Below, piece after piece: positions 11,565 to 23,939 of a stretch of 64,000 nt of DNA (position 1 is its first letter; each line of letters begins with the position of its first letter). The notes under the pieces were generated by a model, which was not told where the DNA came from, made no database searches, and worked only from the letters and a program-made list of their open reading frames with translations. The stretch lies in the NCBI GenBank assembly GCA_900095095.1, contig FMBT01000317.1:62001-126000 (forward strand), written 5' to 3'. Source of the stretch: Fragilariopsis cylindrus CCMP1102 (Eukaryota > Bacillariophyta > Bacillariophyceae > Bacillariales > Bacillariaceae). Both the position numbers and the translations under genes were made by a program.

Positions 11565-12067
11565 GGTGGGAGTGTTTACGTTGAAAGTAGTGTTTATTAT
11601 GTTGTCACCAGTGGTTGCAAGAGTTGCATTGTTGTCGTTGCCTTGTTTTGGTTTATGTGCTGTTTTTGTACAATTCGCTTCTGTGAATCAAAAGATCTCA
11701 AGAAAGATCCATTCTTATATTATTATATTCATTGCTGTTATTTTCGCGTCCGTCCGTCGTTCTTATTCTGCTCGGAGTATTTAGGCTACTTTGCAATTGT
11801 GAAAATACATAATACAGTACTGTATATATAGGTACGATACCTAAAACTATTCCTTATAGCTACTGAACATTTAGAATATACTACAGTAGCATACCGTTAT
11901 AATTTAGTATTTATCGTGTTCTATAAATTTAGTCATACTACCGTAGAGTACTAACTTGGGTATAATATAATATGACAAACTGCTTTAATAGACATAAGTT
12001 TCGAAAGCTTACGGGACTGTATTGTATTATCATACAGTACAGTACAGCACTTACTGGACTTACTTAA
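11565..12067. other. Intergenic region rich in TACTGTA/TACAGTA motifs
   Basis: Holds several copies of the 7-mer TACTGTA or its complement, some overlapping to make palindromes such as ACAGTACTGT near 11815 and a triple ACAGTACAGTACAG near 12036. Frames here look random and no gene is called. Confidence 0.45.
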
Positions 12068-13060
12068 TCATTCATAAATAGGACAAAATACTCCCATACC
12101 CTCACAGAATACACCAGGATCATTATAACGATAATTTTTGTTCAGATTATTAATAATAGTCATTTCCTCATCCGATAAATTAAAATCAAAGACAAGACGA
12201 TTCTCTCTCATACGATGACTGTTCACAGTTTTAGTTAATGGGAAGGTATGACGTTGAATGGCCCATCGGATCAATATCTGTGCCGAACTTTTGTTTTTTA
12301 ATTTTGCAATATTCACAATCGATGGTGTTGTGAATAAGGAATCATTCTCAGTGGCCATTGACAACTCCACATAACTGGTACTACCAAATGTAGAAAATGC
12401 TGTGACTGTCATATTGTTTTCATGTGCAAAACGTATTAATTTTTGTTGTGAATTATGTGGATGTACTTCAATTTGTAATGTGGATGGACGGATGGTACAA
12501 CTACTCAATAGTTGACGTAATAATTGTGTAGTAAAATTACAGACACCAATTGTTTTTGTCATTTTGTGTTTCGTTACTAATTCTTCCATTGCCTTCCACG
12601 TTAGGCACATATCAGTATCAATCACAATCATTTTACCATCTAGATTCAACCATTCGGGTGGATACTTGGTTTCAAATGGTACATATTCCATGGAAATAGG
12701 AAAATGAATTAAATATTCATCCAGGTATGTCAGTTGCAAGTCATCTAAGGAACGTTGACAGGCCAATGTCACATGTTCTGGACTATGATAGGTATTCCAT
12801 AATTTACTTGTGATGAATAACTCTTTACGTGTACATAACCCATCTTGAATTGCTTTTGTGATTCCTTCACCCACCTCCTTTTCATTCCCATAATCACAGG
12901 CACAATCTAATCGACGATATCCATTCTGTATCGCCTCATAACAGACTGATGCACAACTATCACGATCCACTTTCCAAAATCCAAAAATTAATGGATCTGG
13001 TGGCATAGCAATAGTAGTAGGAGTTGTTGTTGTTGTTGTTGTTGTTGTAACGGTCACCAT
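12068..13060 (-). CDS. Aldo-keto reductase (xylose-reductase-like)
   Basis: Single exon, 330 residues from an ATG. It forms an (alpha/beta)8 NADPH-dependent reductase. The catalytic tetrad is complete: Asp52 and Tyr57 in LDCACDYGNE, Lys86 in TSKLWNTYH and His119 in YLIHFPIS. The insertion KYPPEWLN followed by DGKMIVIDTDMCLTWKAMEEL is typical of the D-xylose/aldose reductase branch, and IGVCNFTTQLLRQLL is the usual signature after it. The coenzyme-binding IPKS motif near the C-terminus is replaced by FPLTKTVNSHRMREN, so phosphate recognition may differ. The N-terminus is a low-complexity Thr run. It is divergent from a Gfo/Idh oxidoreductase across about 750 bp; both act on sugars or polyols in many families, which may hint at joint control, but that is inference. 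Confidence 0.92.
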   Translation of the reverse strand: MVTVTTTTTTTTTPTTIAMPPDPLIFGFWKVDRDSCASVCYEAIQNGYRRLDCACDYGNEKEVGEGITKAIQDGLCTRKELFITSKLWNTYHSPEHVTLACQRSLDDLQLTYLDEYLIHFPISMEYVPFETKYPPEWLNLDGKMIVIDTDMCLTWKAMEELVTKHKMTKTIGVCNFTTQLLRQLLSSCTIRPSTLQIEVHPHNSQQKLIRFAHENNMTVTAFSTFGSTSYVELSMATENDSLFTTPSIVNIAKLKNKSSAQILIRWAIQRHTFPLTKTVNSHRMRENRLVFDFNLSDEEMTIINNLNKNYRYNDPGVFCEGMGVFCPIYE

Positions 13061-13816
13061 TGTTTTGTCGTTTTAACTTTACTTATTTTCTTTAGTTTTC
13101 GTCGTTGTTGTTGTAATTATGTTGTGTTCAGGTTATTGTGGGGTTGTACGATGGAATATCTTTCTCTCACTGTTTATGGATGGTACGGTACGCATCACAA
13201 TTTGACAAGATAGTGTACAATACAAGATCGAACTCTGAACAGCGTCGAACTCGCGAACATACTGTACTTTGTAATATACACTGATTACACGATTGAATAG
13301 ATGTCAGATAGATTCATTCATTCTATACGCAATTATATATAAAGAGTACTGTAATCAAAAAGTTAGTAGGCATAAATACTGTATTGCGTGAATTAATTAT
13401 GTGCATACTGTATTCAAAGTTCGCCTACTCCCTCCACCCCAAACGTGTGTCGCAAATGAGAATCACGATTAATTAACGCGACAATTTGCCAAGCAATACT
13501 AAACCTCAGTTTTTTCGTGAATCGAATCAATCAATCAATCATCGCACGACGACGTAATACGACGACACACATAATACATCACTGGTCCTGTGTATTTGTT
13601 CTTGATTGGCAACTCATCTCTGTGAATGAATCGAACGCTAGCTATCTCGCTTTCTCCTTTCGATTATTGGAATGAACGAATCAGTCAATCTCCATCTGCT
13701 AATCATTAATGGAAGCTGATGCGAATAACGACTTCTTCTTCTTCTTCATCTTCATCTTCATCTTCATAAATATGTCATAAAAACAATCAAATCAAAGAGA
13801 AACAAAGAGAAACAAA
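13061..13816. other. Divergent intergenic region with TTC, TCAA and TACTGTA repeats
   Basis: Shared upstream region of the aldo-keto reductase and the Gfo/Idh gene. It contains four spaced TACTGTA-type 7-mers (about 13260-13415), short CAATCAAT and CTTCTTCTTC runs, and a GAGAAACAAAGAGAAACAAA duplication just before the ATG. No gene is seen. Confidence 0.5.
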
Positions 13817-15484
13817 ATGACGCCAAATATTCACATACCCTTATCGCATCTTGCCCTTGATGAATTTCATGATAGTCGTATTCGATGTGCTATTCTTGGT
13901 TGTGGTATGGTACGTGTGTAATTGTGGGCTAATAATCGCAAAAACTACTGTATGAATATTATGATTGATTCATTCGCTTGTCTCTTTCGTTATAAACGAT
14001 TATAATACAAATAACAAGTACATGCAATGCAATCGTCATCCTCACTCACGAACCAATTTTTGTTGTTGATGCTATTATAATATTCAATATACCAATTGCC
14101 TTTCCGTTATCTTTGATAGATGGGACAGGAGCATGTTTCCTACATTATGGGATACTCATCGAAAATTCAAATCAATTATCTCTGTGATCCATTTGAACCG
14201 TCTTTGGAGAAAGCGAGAAAAATTATGACAGAATGTCGTAGTAGTGAAGATCCTCTTGTCGTCGGCAACCCATTGAATAGTCAACCATGTCTCCTAATGG
14301 ATGAAGAAGATTTACTACGTCACGTCGATGATATTGATTTATTGGTAATTGCTTCACCGAATTATTTGCATACACCATCTCTTCTGAAATGGGGACGTCA
14401 TGATATTACTATCCTAGTTGAAAAACCTGTGGCAGTTTCTAGACAACAACATGATGAATTACGATCAGTATCAACATCCTCTGACTGGCAAGCACGAGTA
14501 TGGGTGGCAATGGAATATCGGTACATACCAGCCATTGCAAAATTAGTATCATTACTACCAGGAACGATTGGTGAATTAAAAATGATCACAATTCGTGAAA
14601 ATCGATATCCATTTTTACATAAAATTGGTGATTGGAATCGAGATCGATATAAGACGGGGGATACCTTAGTCGAAAAATGTTGTCACTTCTTTGATTTGTT
14701 TCGTTTCATTACCGGTCAGGAAGCAATATTATCAAAGATGAAAACTTTAGCACAAAGAGGAGTAAATTATCAAGAAGAAGACGACCAACCAACAGTGCCA
14801 ATCATCGATTCTGCCTACGTTACAATGCCATTCAGTAATAATAGTAGTACCGATACTACTGTTACTACTGATACTAGCAGAGAAGCGGGCAATAAATGGT
14901 CCAATGCTATCGGTTGCTTAGAGTTGTGTATGTTTTCGGAAGGCAGTCGTCATCAAGAAGAAATTATTGTAACTGGAACTAAGGTAAGCAGAATATTCCT
15001 ATACTATCTTATGAGAACAACCATCCTGATTGAATAATACCGTACAAATCCTTTCTATACTAATACAATTCTACATTGTTTTTCGTTTGATTCGACTCAA
15101 ATCATTTCTACTATCTCACAATAGGGGAGACTTGAGGCATACCTTCCCGAAAATAAGGTGTATCAATTCTGTCGACCGAATCATGATCTTTGGAGTGATC
15201 GTAGCATCCCCCCACCATCTAATTCAATCCACCATCAAGTATACGATTGTAGTAATGTTCGAGAAATCCATTCAATTGAAAGTGAAATACCGAAACACCA
15301 AGGATATCATTATAGCAGCACGGCGATCGAATGGTATCATCTGTTAAAAGAGGTTCAACGATATAAACATACTGGAGAATTTGTACCGCACGTATCTTTA
15401 GATGACGGATTACGGGCTGTTGAGATGGGAATTGAAGCTACTGCTAAACTTGCAAATGATTTAGATGATGGTGAGAAGTACTAG
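13817..15484 (+). CDS. Gfo/Idh/MocA family NAD(P)-dependent oxidoreductase
   Basis: Three exons (13817-13909, 14120-14983, 15125-15484) give 438 residues. The first junction completes the Rossmann motif AILGCGMMGQEH. The family hallmark EKP occurs in ILVEKPVAVS, after the nucleotide-binding strand LLVIASPNYLHTP. The second domain has MEYRYIPAIAKL, RENRYPFLHKIGDWNRD and LVEKCCHFFDLFRFITG, with Lys and His posit­ioned as in sugar or inositol dehydrogenases. The third exon completes VTGTKGRLEAYLPENKVY, a usual C-terminal-domain strand. It probably oxidises a cyclitol or sugar with NAD(P)+ in the cytosol. The substrate cannot be told. The intact frame over 1.3 kb contrasts with many broken frames nearby. 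Confidence 0.9.
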
Positions 15485-15685
15485 TAATAATGATCAATAA
15501 GTGACCTCGACAACGACGATGACGACACCAAATGCATAATACACATAAATACAAATAATATAACATACAAATACACGTAATAGAATAATAACTTTCAAGA
15601 CAATGTATACTAGCTAGCTAGGAAAGTTCCCGTAAGAAGAACTAATAGTTCACTTTATTCATAGAATAACATTATTTTAAGTGTG

Positions 15686-16947
15686 TTATCGAGGTTTTGG
15701 TTTCTTGATGGGACTTTGAATATGGTACTCATCTGATAAATCTTCATCGGACATAAAAGTATATTTCCATTTTTTATAATGGTCAGTTTTCTTCCAAATG
15801 TAATAAAAGTCAATAACATCCCTCGTTGTTTTGGTTCCGATCTGTCTACTTATCACACGAAATTCTTTCCCATAATGTAACATACTACCTTCAAAGATAG
15901 CAATTTCATACGGACTCCATTTTTCCATAATAGTTGGTCGACGCAATGGACTTTTTAAGAATCCCAGCATGGATATTTTCTCCATTGGGTATTCTCGTTC
16001 TTGAGCGTTGTACCCATACGGTTGTAATTGTGTTGCTGGGTACATGACTGTTCCGACAAAATTAACGTAATCTTCTGCCATTTGATGCACTATATTAATG
16101 ATTTAATTATTTCAGTTCCGTTCCGTTCCGTTCATTTCCGATACGACGTCATCATCGGCAGCAGCAGCAGGCAGCACAGCAATGCAAGATTTAGAAAATA
16201 ATTTCAGACCATATTTGAATTTATAAAACATAAGAGTACATATATATGTGCGTAGTACTTACCTCTCCATCGCTCCTGTGGTTCTTCATTGGGCTCATGC
16301 GTTGTTTCATTGTCTTTACCGGTACCCTTATCCGAAGAACTGGCACGAGATCGTGTCATGGCAGGCGAAAGCAACCCTTGAGCTGATGTGTTATCACTAG
16401 TAGTCGCATTCGTTTCTTCCCCAGTAGTATCATCAGCCTCAGCCTCAGCATCGACAGCTGTAGCTATAGCAGCATTGGTAGCATTACTAGTATCCCCTTT
16501 ATTATTGAATTCATGTTCATTATTATTATTATTATCTATTGATGGTAGTGTCCCTACTGAAGGATTGTTGTTGTTGTTGTTATTAACAGTACTACTACTA
16601 CTAGTAGCAGTACTACTACTATTGGCTGGTAGGTCCAATGGATTTGGAGTAGCAATATCGTCCCCGCATACGTCCATGTCCACTTTAACTCTTTTTAACG
16701 GTGGTTTCCCGTCGTCATCGTCACCGTCACCCTTAATATCGGTTTCTGTTTCGATCGTCGAGTTGCCGTTAGATATCAAATCTTGTGGAATGGATACTTT
16801 TATCTCCCCATCTTCTTCTTCTTCCTCTTCTTCTTCTACTTTTACATCTTTTTGTTGTAAAGGTTCGGAAGAGTTGCAGTTCGAAGTATCTGCTGCTGCT
16901 GCTGCTGCTGCGGCAACAACTTCAGAAACAGATTGATCGTTGGACAT
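15686..16947 (-). CDS. SANT/Myb-like domain nuclear protein
   Basis: Two exons (16947-16263 and 16089-15686) give 362 residues. The N-terminal 225 residues are low complexity: an alanine run, a Glu run, and Asn, Ser and Thr tracts, with the basic patch PPLKRVKVD as a possible nuclear signal. Exon 2 has an ELM2-reminiscent stretch (VHQMAEDYVNFVGTVMYPA) and then a SANT domain, about residues 290-340, with EKWSPYEIAIFEGSMLHYGK and VIDFYYIWKKTDHYKKW. The tryptophan and FYYxWKK spacing match the MTA/CoREST/MIER type of SANT domain, which binds histone deacetylases or histone tails. A role in chromatin repression is likely by family; no catalytic domain is present. Confidence 0.85.
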
Positions 16948-17500
16948 TATTTTTCACGCACTCTTTTGAATCGATATTCACCTCTCCGTAGATTTCGTAG
17001 ATTTTACTTGCTCCTCAAATGACAGTAGCAAAAACTTCGAAGGGAAGTGTATTCTTGTTACCTCACTAATCCACCTTCCACACTAAGCTATATTTGATTT
17101 GTTGTATATCAGTATTGCTCGCATTGTCGAATTGAACAAACAAAATGTTTCTTTTATTGGAATAATTTGTTTTTTGTTGTTGTTTCCTCTGAAAAGAAGC
17201 TAAATAAATCATTAGCACGTGTGTGCCGAACAAAAAATAAAAATTGAGCAAATACTCTTAGATTTGCCTTTCCCCCTGCTATATATCACCCCTAAAACAT
17301 CAATTTCCCCCCCGAAATAACCGCATTTCACCTAATTCAAAAAAAATGCTAATACTGTAGCAAGAACTGATTGAAACAGCGAAACAACATTTAAACTCCA
17401 TACGAATACTCCATTGTTCCTGCCTATCATCTTCGATACTTGGTAGTGAAGTAGATTGAACAATACAAGTACGATACGCATTTGCGAGAACAACTAAAAA
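16948..17500. other. Divergent intergenic region
   Basis: Spacer between the SANT gene and the NTF2-like gene. It includes a pyrimidine-rich stretch with CCCCTAAAAC and CCCCCCCG around 17270-17320. No gene is called. Confidence 0.45.
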
Positions 17501-18026
17501 ATGGCATTTAATAGTAGTACAACAAGCGTTGGAGACTCAACGTTCGACGGCACGAACACAAGCAACTTTCCTGTTGGCCAATCCCTTGATTATAGCACCA
17601 TCGATGATTGTGCCTCGTCTCACACCGGGCGGGACTATACCTATCGTCATCAGGATGCGACGGATATTGTACATGAAATGCACTTGGCTCTTCTTTATCT
17701 ACTATCTAATCCTGATGAATTTAAGAAGTCATTAAATGATACACATCCCCATCATCGTGGTGCAACAACTTTAGATGAATGGAACGCTGACATTGAAGAG
17801 GAAGACGACACAGAGAGTGTCATGACAGCGGGAGGCGTGTCTACAGCACTACCGTATATTGTGTTTGCGGATGACGCAGAGGTTGTACTACCACAGGCAC
17901 ATACAGCATCACAACTTTTTGGTATTGAAAAGATTGACGGGATAGAATTAGAAGCAGCTGCGGGTATCCCTGCTCTCTCCCAGCTTTTTCTTCGATGGTT
18001 AGGTGAGTTCACTTATATTTATATAT

Positions 18027-18057
<31 letters not shown>

Positions 18058-18996
18058 CATAGTACTGTAATACTATCAATGCAACTAACTAATCCACTGT
18101 TGGTTGTGTATTCTATAATCCATTATTGTTTGTATCAAAAATTCGTACTATTAAAAGCGCTCATGCCTGGTGGAGATCATCTCAACATAATAGACCCTCC
18201 TGGCCTAACTGTTATGAAAATAGCGGGTGCGAGATATAGAGTAACAGCGGCTCACAGGGTAGTTTGGACATGGAAAAATGAATTTGCATCAATTTTCGAT
18301 GAAAAACTTAGTAATATTGAAGAATCTCCTTCACATCAAGACGAATCATCGTCCCTTCAAATCGGTGATCTTGTCACTCTTACAATTGTGGTATGTCAAT
18401 CTGGTATATTCTTTTCTTATAGCGGTTGTTTGTTTATCAATTATCATTTCATTTCTTGTCATGTCATGTCAGACTAAACTCAAACATAATTCAATGTTTG
18501 TTTATCTATTTACTTATAGGATGTGTTTGAGACTGACAACCAAGGAAAGTTGTTATCATATTGTCCGACCTTTGACAATCGTGATATTCGGAAAACAAAT
18601 CAGACAGCAGAAACCATAAGGAAATCATCGAGAAGTCTCTTTTCGATTTTAGGACGAGCACAAAAAGCTGTAGCAAAATCAGAAGTTAACAAAAGAGCAT
18701 CAAAACAAATTAGTAAAATGGGCCTGATGGAACACGCAAGAAATTTTGGTGAAAATGTGAAGCATAAGGTAGATGAAGCAGTACAACAAATCAATTCACC
18801 AACTAAAGCAATTCCGACACACGCACCGAACAATGATAAAAAAGATGAAGTTACAGATTCAAAAGAATTTGAACAGGCAATTTCTGCCGCAGCAGAAGAA
18901 GCTGCTGCGGGCACATCTCAAGGGAACCTTTATGTAAGCGCTGCTAGTTCTGATGTCGGAGACGCTACCAGCGAAGCCTCAGTTGCGAGGGTATAA
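17501..18996 (+). CDS. NTF2-like domain protein, function unknown
   Basis: Three exons (17501-18002, 18158-18390, 18520-18996), all with clean GT-AG junctions, give 403 residues. The middle part reads LMPGGDHLNIIDPPGLTVMK, then YRVTAAHRVVWTWKNEF and IGDLVTLTIVDVFETDNQGK, ending CPTFDNRDIRKTNQT. This resembles the strand pattern of NTF2/SnoaL-like ligand-binding folds. The N-terminal 150 residues are acidic and polar with no signal peptide. The C-terminal 130 residues are helical and charged with alanine-rich stretches. Intron 1 holds a TA-rich microsatellite near 18030-18060. The fold is likely, the role unknown; there are no catalytic residues I can name. Confidence 0.7.
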
Positions 18997-19154
18997 AATA
19001 ATGATTTTTTTTGTTGAGAGGAAAATCCCTATTTCTCTATAAAATAAGTTTGTATTTCTATATGTGCATATTTTATTTCTGAAGTGATCATAGATTGCAG
19101 ATTGTAGCCGTTATTGAATTTCAAACGGATCATGACGGCGCGTTAATTAGGAAA

Positions 19155-22100
19155 CTACTGTAAGGGAAGATTTTCGTTTTCCGTGGTTTGATCGGTACTT
19201 CCTGTAAATTCACTGACATAATCGTCGGTACAGCTTGTCAAATTATGATTACTATTGTCAGTAGATTCAATTGGAGATGCTGCAGTTCTAAAACTCCTGC
19301 TACTATCCACGTCATCAAGAGAGGTCAAGTCCATGTCTCCAGGTTGAGCGCTATTGCTGTGACTTGATAGCTCACTTGCTTCCCCGGAAGCGTCAGTTTG
19401 TTCGCAAATCATTGGCGATGGTGGTGGTGTTTCAACGATTACGTCACTGTCTTGGCCGATAGGCACATCTCGTCTTCTGTAGTAGAGAACATAAGCGGAA
19501 GCAGATACCACGTCTGTTGGATCGACATTCGTGGTAACGTGGCTGTCATCATAATTGCACCATGTTCCGTCATCGCTGAGAATATAGGCAGTGTAATGAC
19601 CACCCCCCAATCCTCCAAAATGATTACTCACAGCGTAACAATCATAGATAGGTTTGTTATCTATACTGTAATCAGCAACTAGCTCTGTAAGATCTAGTCC
19701 TTCCAATGGAAAATCAATTTTCTTTGTGATTTTATCGCGTCGGTGAGTGGAGGCCGAGAAATGGAATCTTTTCAAATGAACGATGAGGATAGGAGGTGCA
19801 CGAAATAGGTGGAACTGTTTCCAAGCCCTAACATGGTTTTTGCAGCTGCTGCAATACCACATCTCACTTTCTTCCAATTGTTCCTTATGACAATACTTCT
19901 CAATGCAATCCAAAACAGTAATGTCTGGATCGACCTCACCAGATAACTCATCACCATCAGGCTCTTCAATCAACTCGAACTCCTTTTCATCGAATACCTT
20001 GCAATCATCGTCCTCTTCTACGTTTAGACAAATAATATCATGATGGCCAATGACGTCGCAAATCAAAAGTTGTTCGTTCTCATCAGAAGGAATGGCGACC
20101 TGTGCTTTGTCTCCCTTTTCATCGGATGCCATGTCATTTTTGTCAATATCAACCATCCCAAGAGTTTTACCTTTCGCGTACGAGTACGAATATCCATTTC
20201 CCTCAATGTTATAGGTGAGAGGAATTTTTCGCATAGTACGGAGCTTAGGGCATTCTTCGTCGACAATTTTGTTGGCTTCTTCTGTAGACAACTCTCCTGG
20301 ATTTGTGGATTGTATCGTACTCTCCAGTGGTTTCTCTTCGAGAAGTGACCGAGACAGCCTTTGAGCGAGCTCCTCCCTAAGGCTATATACAGATAAGTTC
20401 CCTGTCAACCGAAGGACTAAAGAACCCAAAAAGTCACGCCGTCTGGTATTATACATTGATTGTTGAGCTCTTTGTTTGATTCCAATCTGAACAATTATCC
20501 CATCTTTGCGTTTTTCCTTTATTTCACGCATCTCATTTTTAATTAATTCTTGTAGTTTTTCGGCACAAAAATCAAGGACACCAACATCTTTCCTTGTCTT
20601 TACACCCGACAATGTTTCTGTTTCACAATCGGCCAAAACTTGAATATTATCATCCTCCTCGAGACTCTCCGAACTACTACTAGTCGAAACATGATTCATC
20701 TCAACAGCATTTTTGTTATCGCAATATCCGTTCTCCTCATCCCTTGTACGTTTCAATCCTGATGACTCGTCCTTCTCTAATTCCTCGTGACAGATTTTCA
20801 AAAAGCTAACCAGCTTCTCGTGAAATTCGATTCTCTCTTTGATCGTGCTACGATTGACATCCAAGAGACGAGCTGTCATAAATTTGTTCATCGACGAGTA
20901 TTTCTCAATCTCAGTCTTCCATCTATCTTCGTCAGTCAATTTTGTAATCAAAGACGAATCAAGTTTGACTCGATTCTTCAAATTAGATAAAAGGTTCACA
21001 GCCTCATCGTCTTCTGCGGACAATATTGTCTTTTGAACTTCTTCTAGTGGTCTAAGCTGGTAAACATAAGTATCGTCGTAATCTTTGATCATATCGATCG
21101 TATCTTCATTCTTGTACCATTTATAGATCTTATAATTACTGATTTCAACAGGGCATAGATCGTGCAAGGGAATTGATTCAGTACAAATTCCCGCCTTGAC
21201 AATTTCCTCGTTTATCTTTTCTAGGACCCCAGTAATGGATGACGTTTTCGCTAAAGTCAGTTTAAGTTTCCGCATTTTTGAATTAGGATCTAATGAGACA
21301 AAATAAACTTCCAGTGTTCTTTCGCTCTCACCAGGGATAGGAACTGATAGGTACATAAATGGGTCAAAGGTTGTTGACACTCGATTGCATCCTTCCTCGC
21401 AGCATTCGAGTCTACTCTTTACTTGTCCCATAAAATTTTCAAGTACCCGACTATCCTCACGTTTCAGATGCAATTCCCACGCCTTGTCAGCAGCACTAGC
21501 ATCAGATTCTTCTATTCGTTGTTCCGGCTTTTCTATGTATGGCTTTATTGTGATTTTATTCGTATCTTCATGCAAAGCATCTAACAGGTATGTTGCTAGC
21601 TCCTGTGAATCATGTTGGTCGTATCCGCAAAATTGTTCGGCGTGTTTACCAAGACTATTTTTGAAACTGCGAGGGTAAACAGCAGCCGATGAATATTGAT
21701 TTGTATAGCTCAAACTCTGATTTCCTCCCAATACATTCCTTCGTTTCGAAGATTGAACGCCCCACATTTCACCCATAAGTATCGCGAATTGTGTTGCCAA
21801 TTCACCGCCCGTACCAAGTGGATTGTCTCTATTTAAATCATTTTTGTATTCACCAGAAAGAAAATACTTCCGAATCGGTTCGGTATGTGCTAGGCATTGT
21901 AGCGTAGAGTTCATGAAGCACGTATTTCCCATATTACCCAAACCTGAGGCAAGACGTTTCCGACCAGAAAGCTGGATTGGAGAATTTGTACTGCTAGCGT
22001 CGATTCCGTTCGATTCAATATCCATACTTGTATTATCGTCTATTGGTGTGTAGAGAGGATCGATGTACTCGTTACATGTTGTTGATGGAGAAAGAAGTAG

Positions 22101-23415
22101 AATGGGAGGTTCCTTTTCGTCCTTTTCCTCCTTTTGGTTTCCTCCATCTGACCAGGAGAGCTATTTTTTTTTGTGATAGTTCAAACTATTATATGAGATT
22201 ACTCGTACACTTAACTTTACGAAACAGAACACAAATATGCTGTGTGAAAGTGCACTTACCTCATTATCGTTGTCCTCCTTTTGATCGATTAATTTTATTT
22301 CAATAGCCTTATTATGATTGTCCTTATTATAGGTTGTTGCAGAAAAAACCTTCTCGTATGGAAACCTTCCCGACGGTGGAATGATCATGGACGTTAATCT
22401 TGTGGTATCATCCTCCAGACTAGTAATAGAACCTGATGATGTTGTTGACATTGCATTATTATTATTGTTGTCACTGTTATCATTTTTCTCTTCTGGTAAC
22501 AGAGCAATTTCAATACCACGTCCTCCTTCTTCTCTTGCTACCTTCTGACAACATCGACAAATCTCGTATCCGTCATAACCAAATTTTTCCTTCACAAGCA
22601 TCCAAGCACTTGGACCAAGAAAAAAATAATCTCGTGTATGAATCAATCCTGCTTTCATCTTTGTTTTGGTCGTTGTTGTTGTTGTTTGTGACATTTTTTT
22701 ATTATTATTTTCTGCCATTTTTCTACGAAGGAATTCAGTTTTTCTGTTACTAAAGTTACTACCATTATTGTTGATGATGTCACTAGCAGTAATTTCACCA
22801 TTCATTTTGATTTGATGTTCAACCTTTGTTTTTTTGTCCTTATTATTATCGTCGTCAGTAGTACCACCATTCATTTCAATCGGACGACGGTCCGATGACG
22901 ATGATGATTCCGATTCAGTATTACGTGTAGCAGTATTATTATTATTGTTATAGTTCTTATTATCTGTATGTGTATCTCTATCCTCAACCATTACTAGTTC
23001 TGCATTTTGAATTCTACCAATATTTTCTTTCCAATTATCGTCATCGTACTCTTCTGCTGCTGCTGATGATGATGATGATGGTTGTTTTGCCATCATCAGA
23101 ATCGGCCATGCTTTTAGAAACCACGATTTCGGAACAACATAAAATTTGAGTAATTCAATGAATTCGTTGTTTGATTGCCATCATCACATTCATTACGTTA
23201 CGTGTATCGTCATCACTTGCAGCACGAAACGCATTTGAAATGTTCACGATATCGGCTTTATTGTTGTTGTTGTTGTTGTTGTCAACCGGGATCATCATTG
23301 GATCATTGCTTTTGTTGATACAAATTTCTGCCATAAGTGCATTTGTATGGACTGCTTTGTTCTTAATTTTTTGTTGACGCCTCCCTCTTTTCTTGACTTC
23401 TTGTCGAGGCAACAT
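19155..23415 (-). CDS. Ubiquitin-specific protease with N-terminal DUSP domain (USP4/11/15 type)
   Basis: Exon 2 (22160-19155) holds the catalytic domain: the Cys box GLGNMGNTCFMNSTLQCL, two zinc-type Cys pairs (ECCEEGC and WYCSSC) and the His box FGGLGGGHYTAYILSDDG. About 400 residues of insert lie between the boxes, as in the USP4/15 group. Exon 1 (23415-22260) joins it in phase and carries DYFFLGPSAWMLVKEKFGY, the second half of a DUSP domain. The first half, YVVPKSWFLKAW, lies upstream of the apparent ATG at 23096 in that same frame, but no ATG precedes it there. An upstream frame starting at 23415 connects if two single bases are restored near 23155-23175. With that repair the protein is about 1387 residues. 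It cleaves ubiquitin from proteins; the target is unknown. The C-terminal 100 residues are polar. Confidence 0.9.
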
Positions 23416-23939
23416 CCGCTGTGATGACCTGACAATGCTGGGATGCGGTTTGTTCGTTGTCGATTTGATTATGTTTTTTTTTGATAAACAATGGTCGCGT
23501 TGGAACTCAAAAATAGTTTTAATAGCAAAAGCACGGTGAAATGAGTGCTGAGGTAAAATTCAAAATGCATGAATGAAATAAAATGAATGGCGAAAAAGGG
23601 TGGGGGAGACGATTTTTCGAAATTATATCGTATCAATTTTTATTTTTTCGATTGACAAGCAACCAATTTTTGTATCAGGCGACGCGAAGGAGAACAAAAA
23701 ATAGCTCCGGGTCGTTAAACATACCGGTAGAGACCTTTATGCACAGGTATATCGAGTATTGTACACAATAAAATAGTGGGAATGGGATAGCACATAAGTT
23801 GAAACTTAACTTGTGTTCATTGTTTTGTTGCATCTTATTATTTTAGAAACAAGAAACTAAGTAGTTCGGCATTTTGCAAGTTCGGTACAATTAGTATTGT
23901 AGTAACGGGACAGATTAGATATCACAAAATTCATTGACA
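23416..23939. other. Divergent intergenic region
   Basis: Promoter-bearing spacer between the protease gene and the low-complexity gene. No frame of note is visible; a short frame at 23583 looks random. Confidence 0.45.

Noticed and set aside
11536-11784. Plus-strand frame with signal-like hydrophobic segments over the DUF4864-like start
   Set aside because: Overlaps the antisense coding start and promoter, with no recognisable domain. Left out for lack of support.
16388-16936. Plus-strand poly-Ser/Leu frame opposite the SANT gene
   Set aside because: Composition follows entirely from the opposite-strand Asn, Glu and Thr codon repeats.
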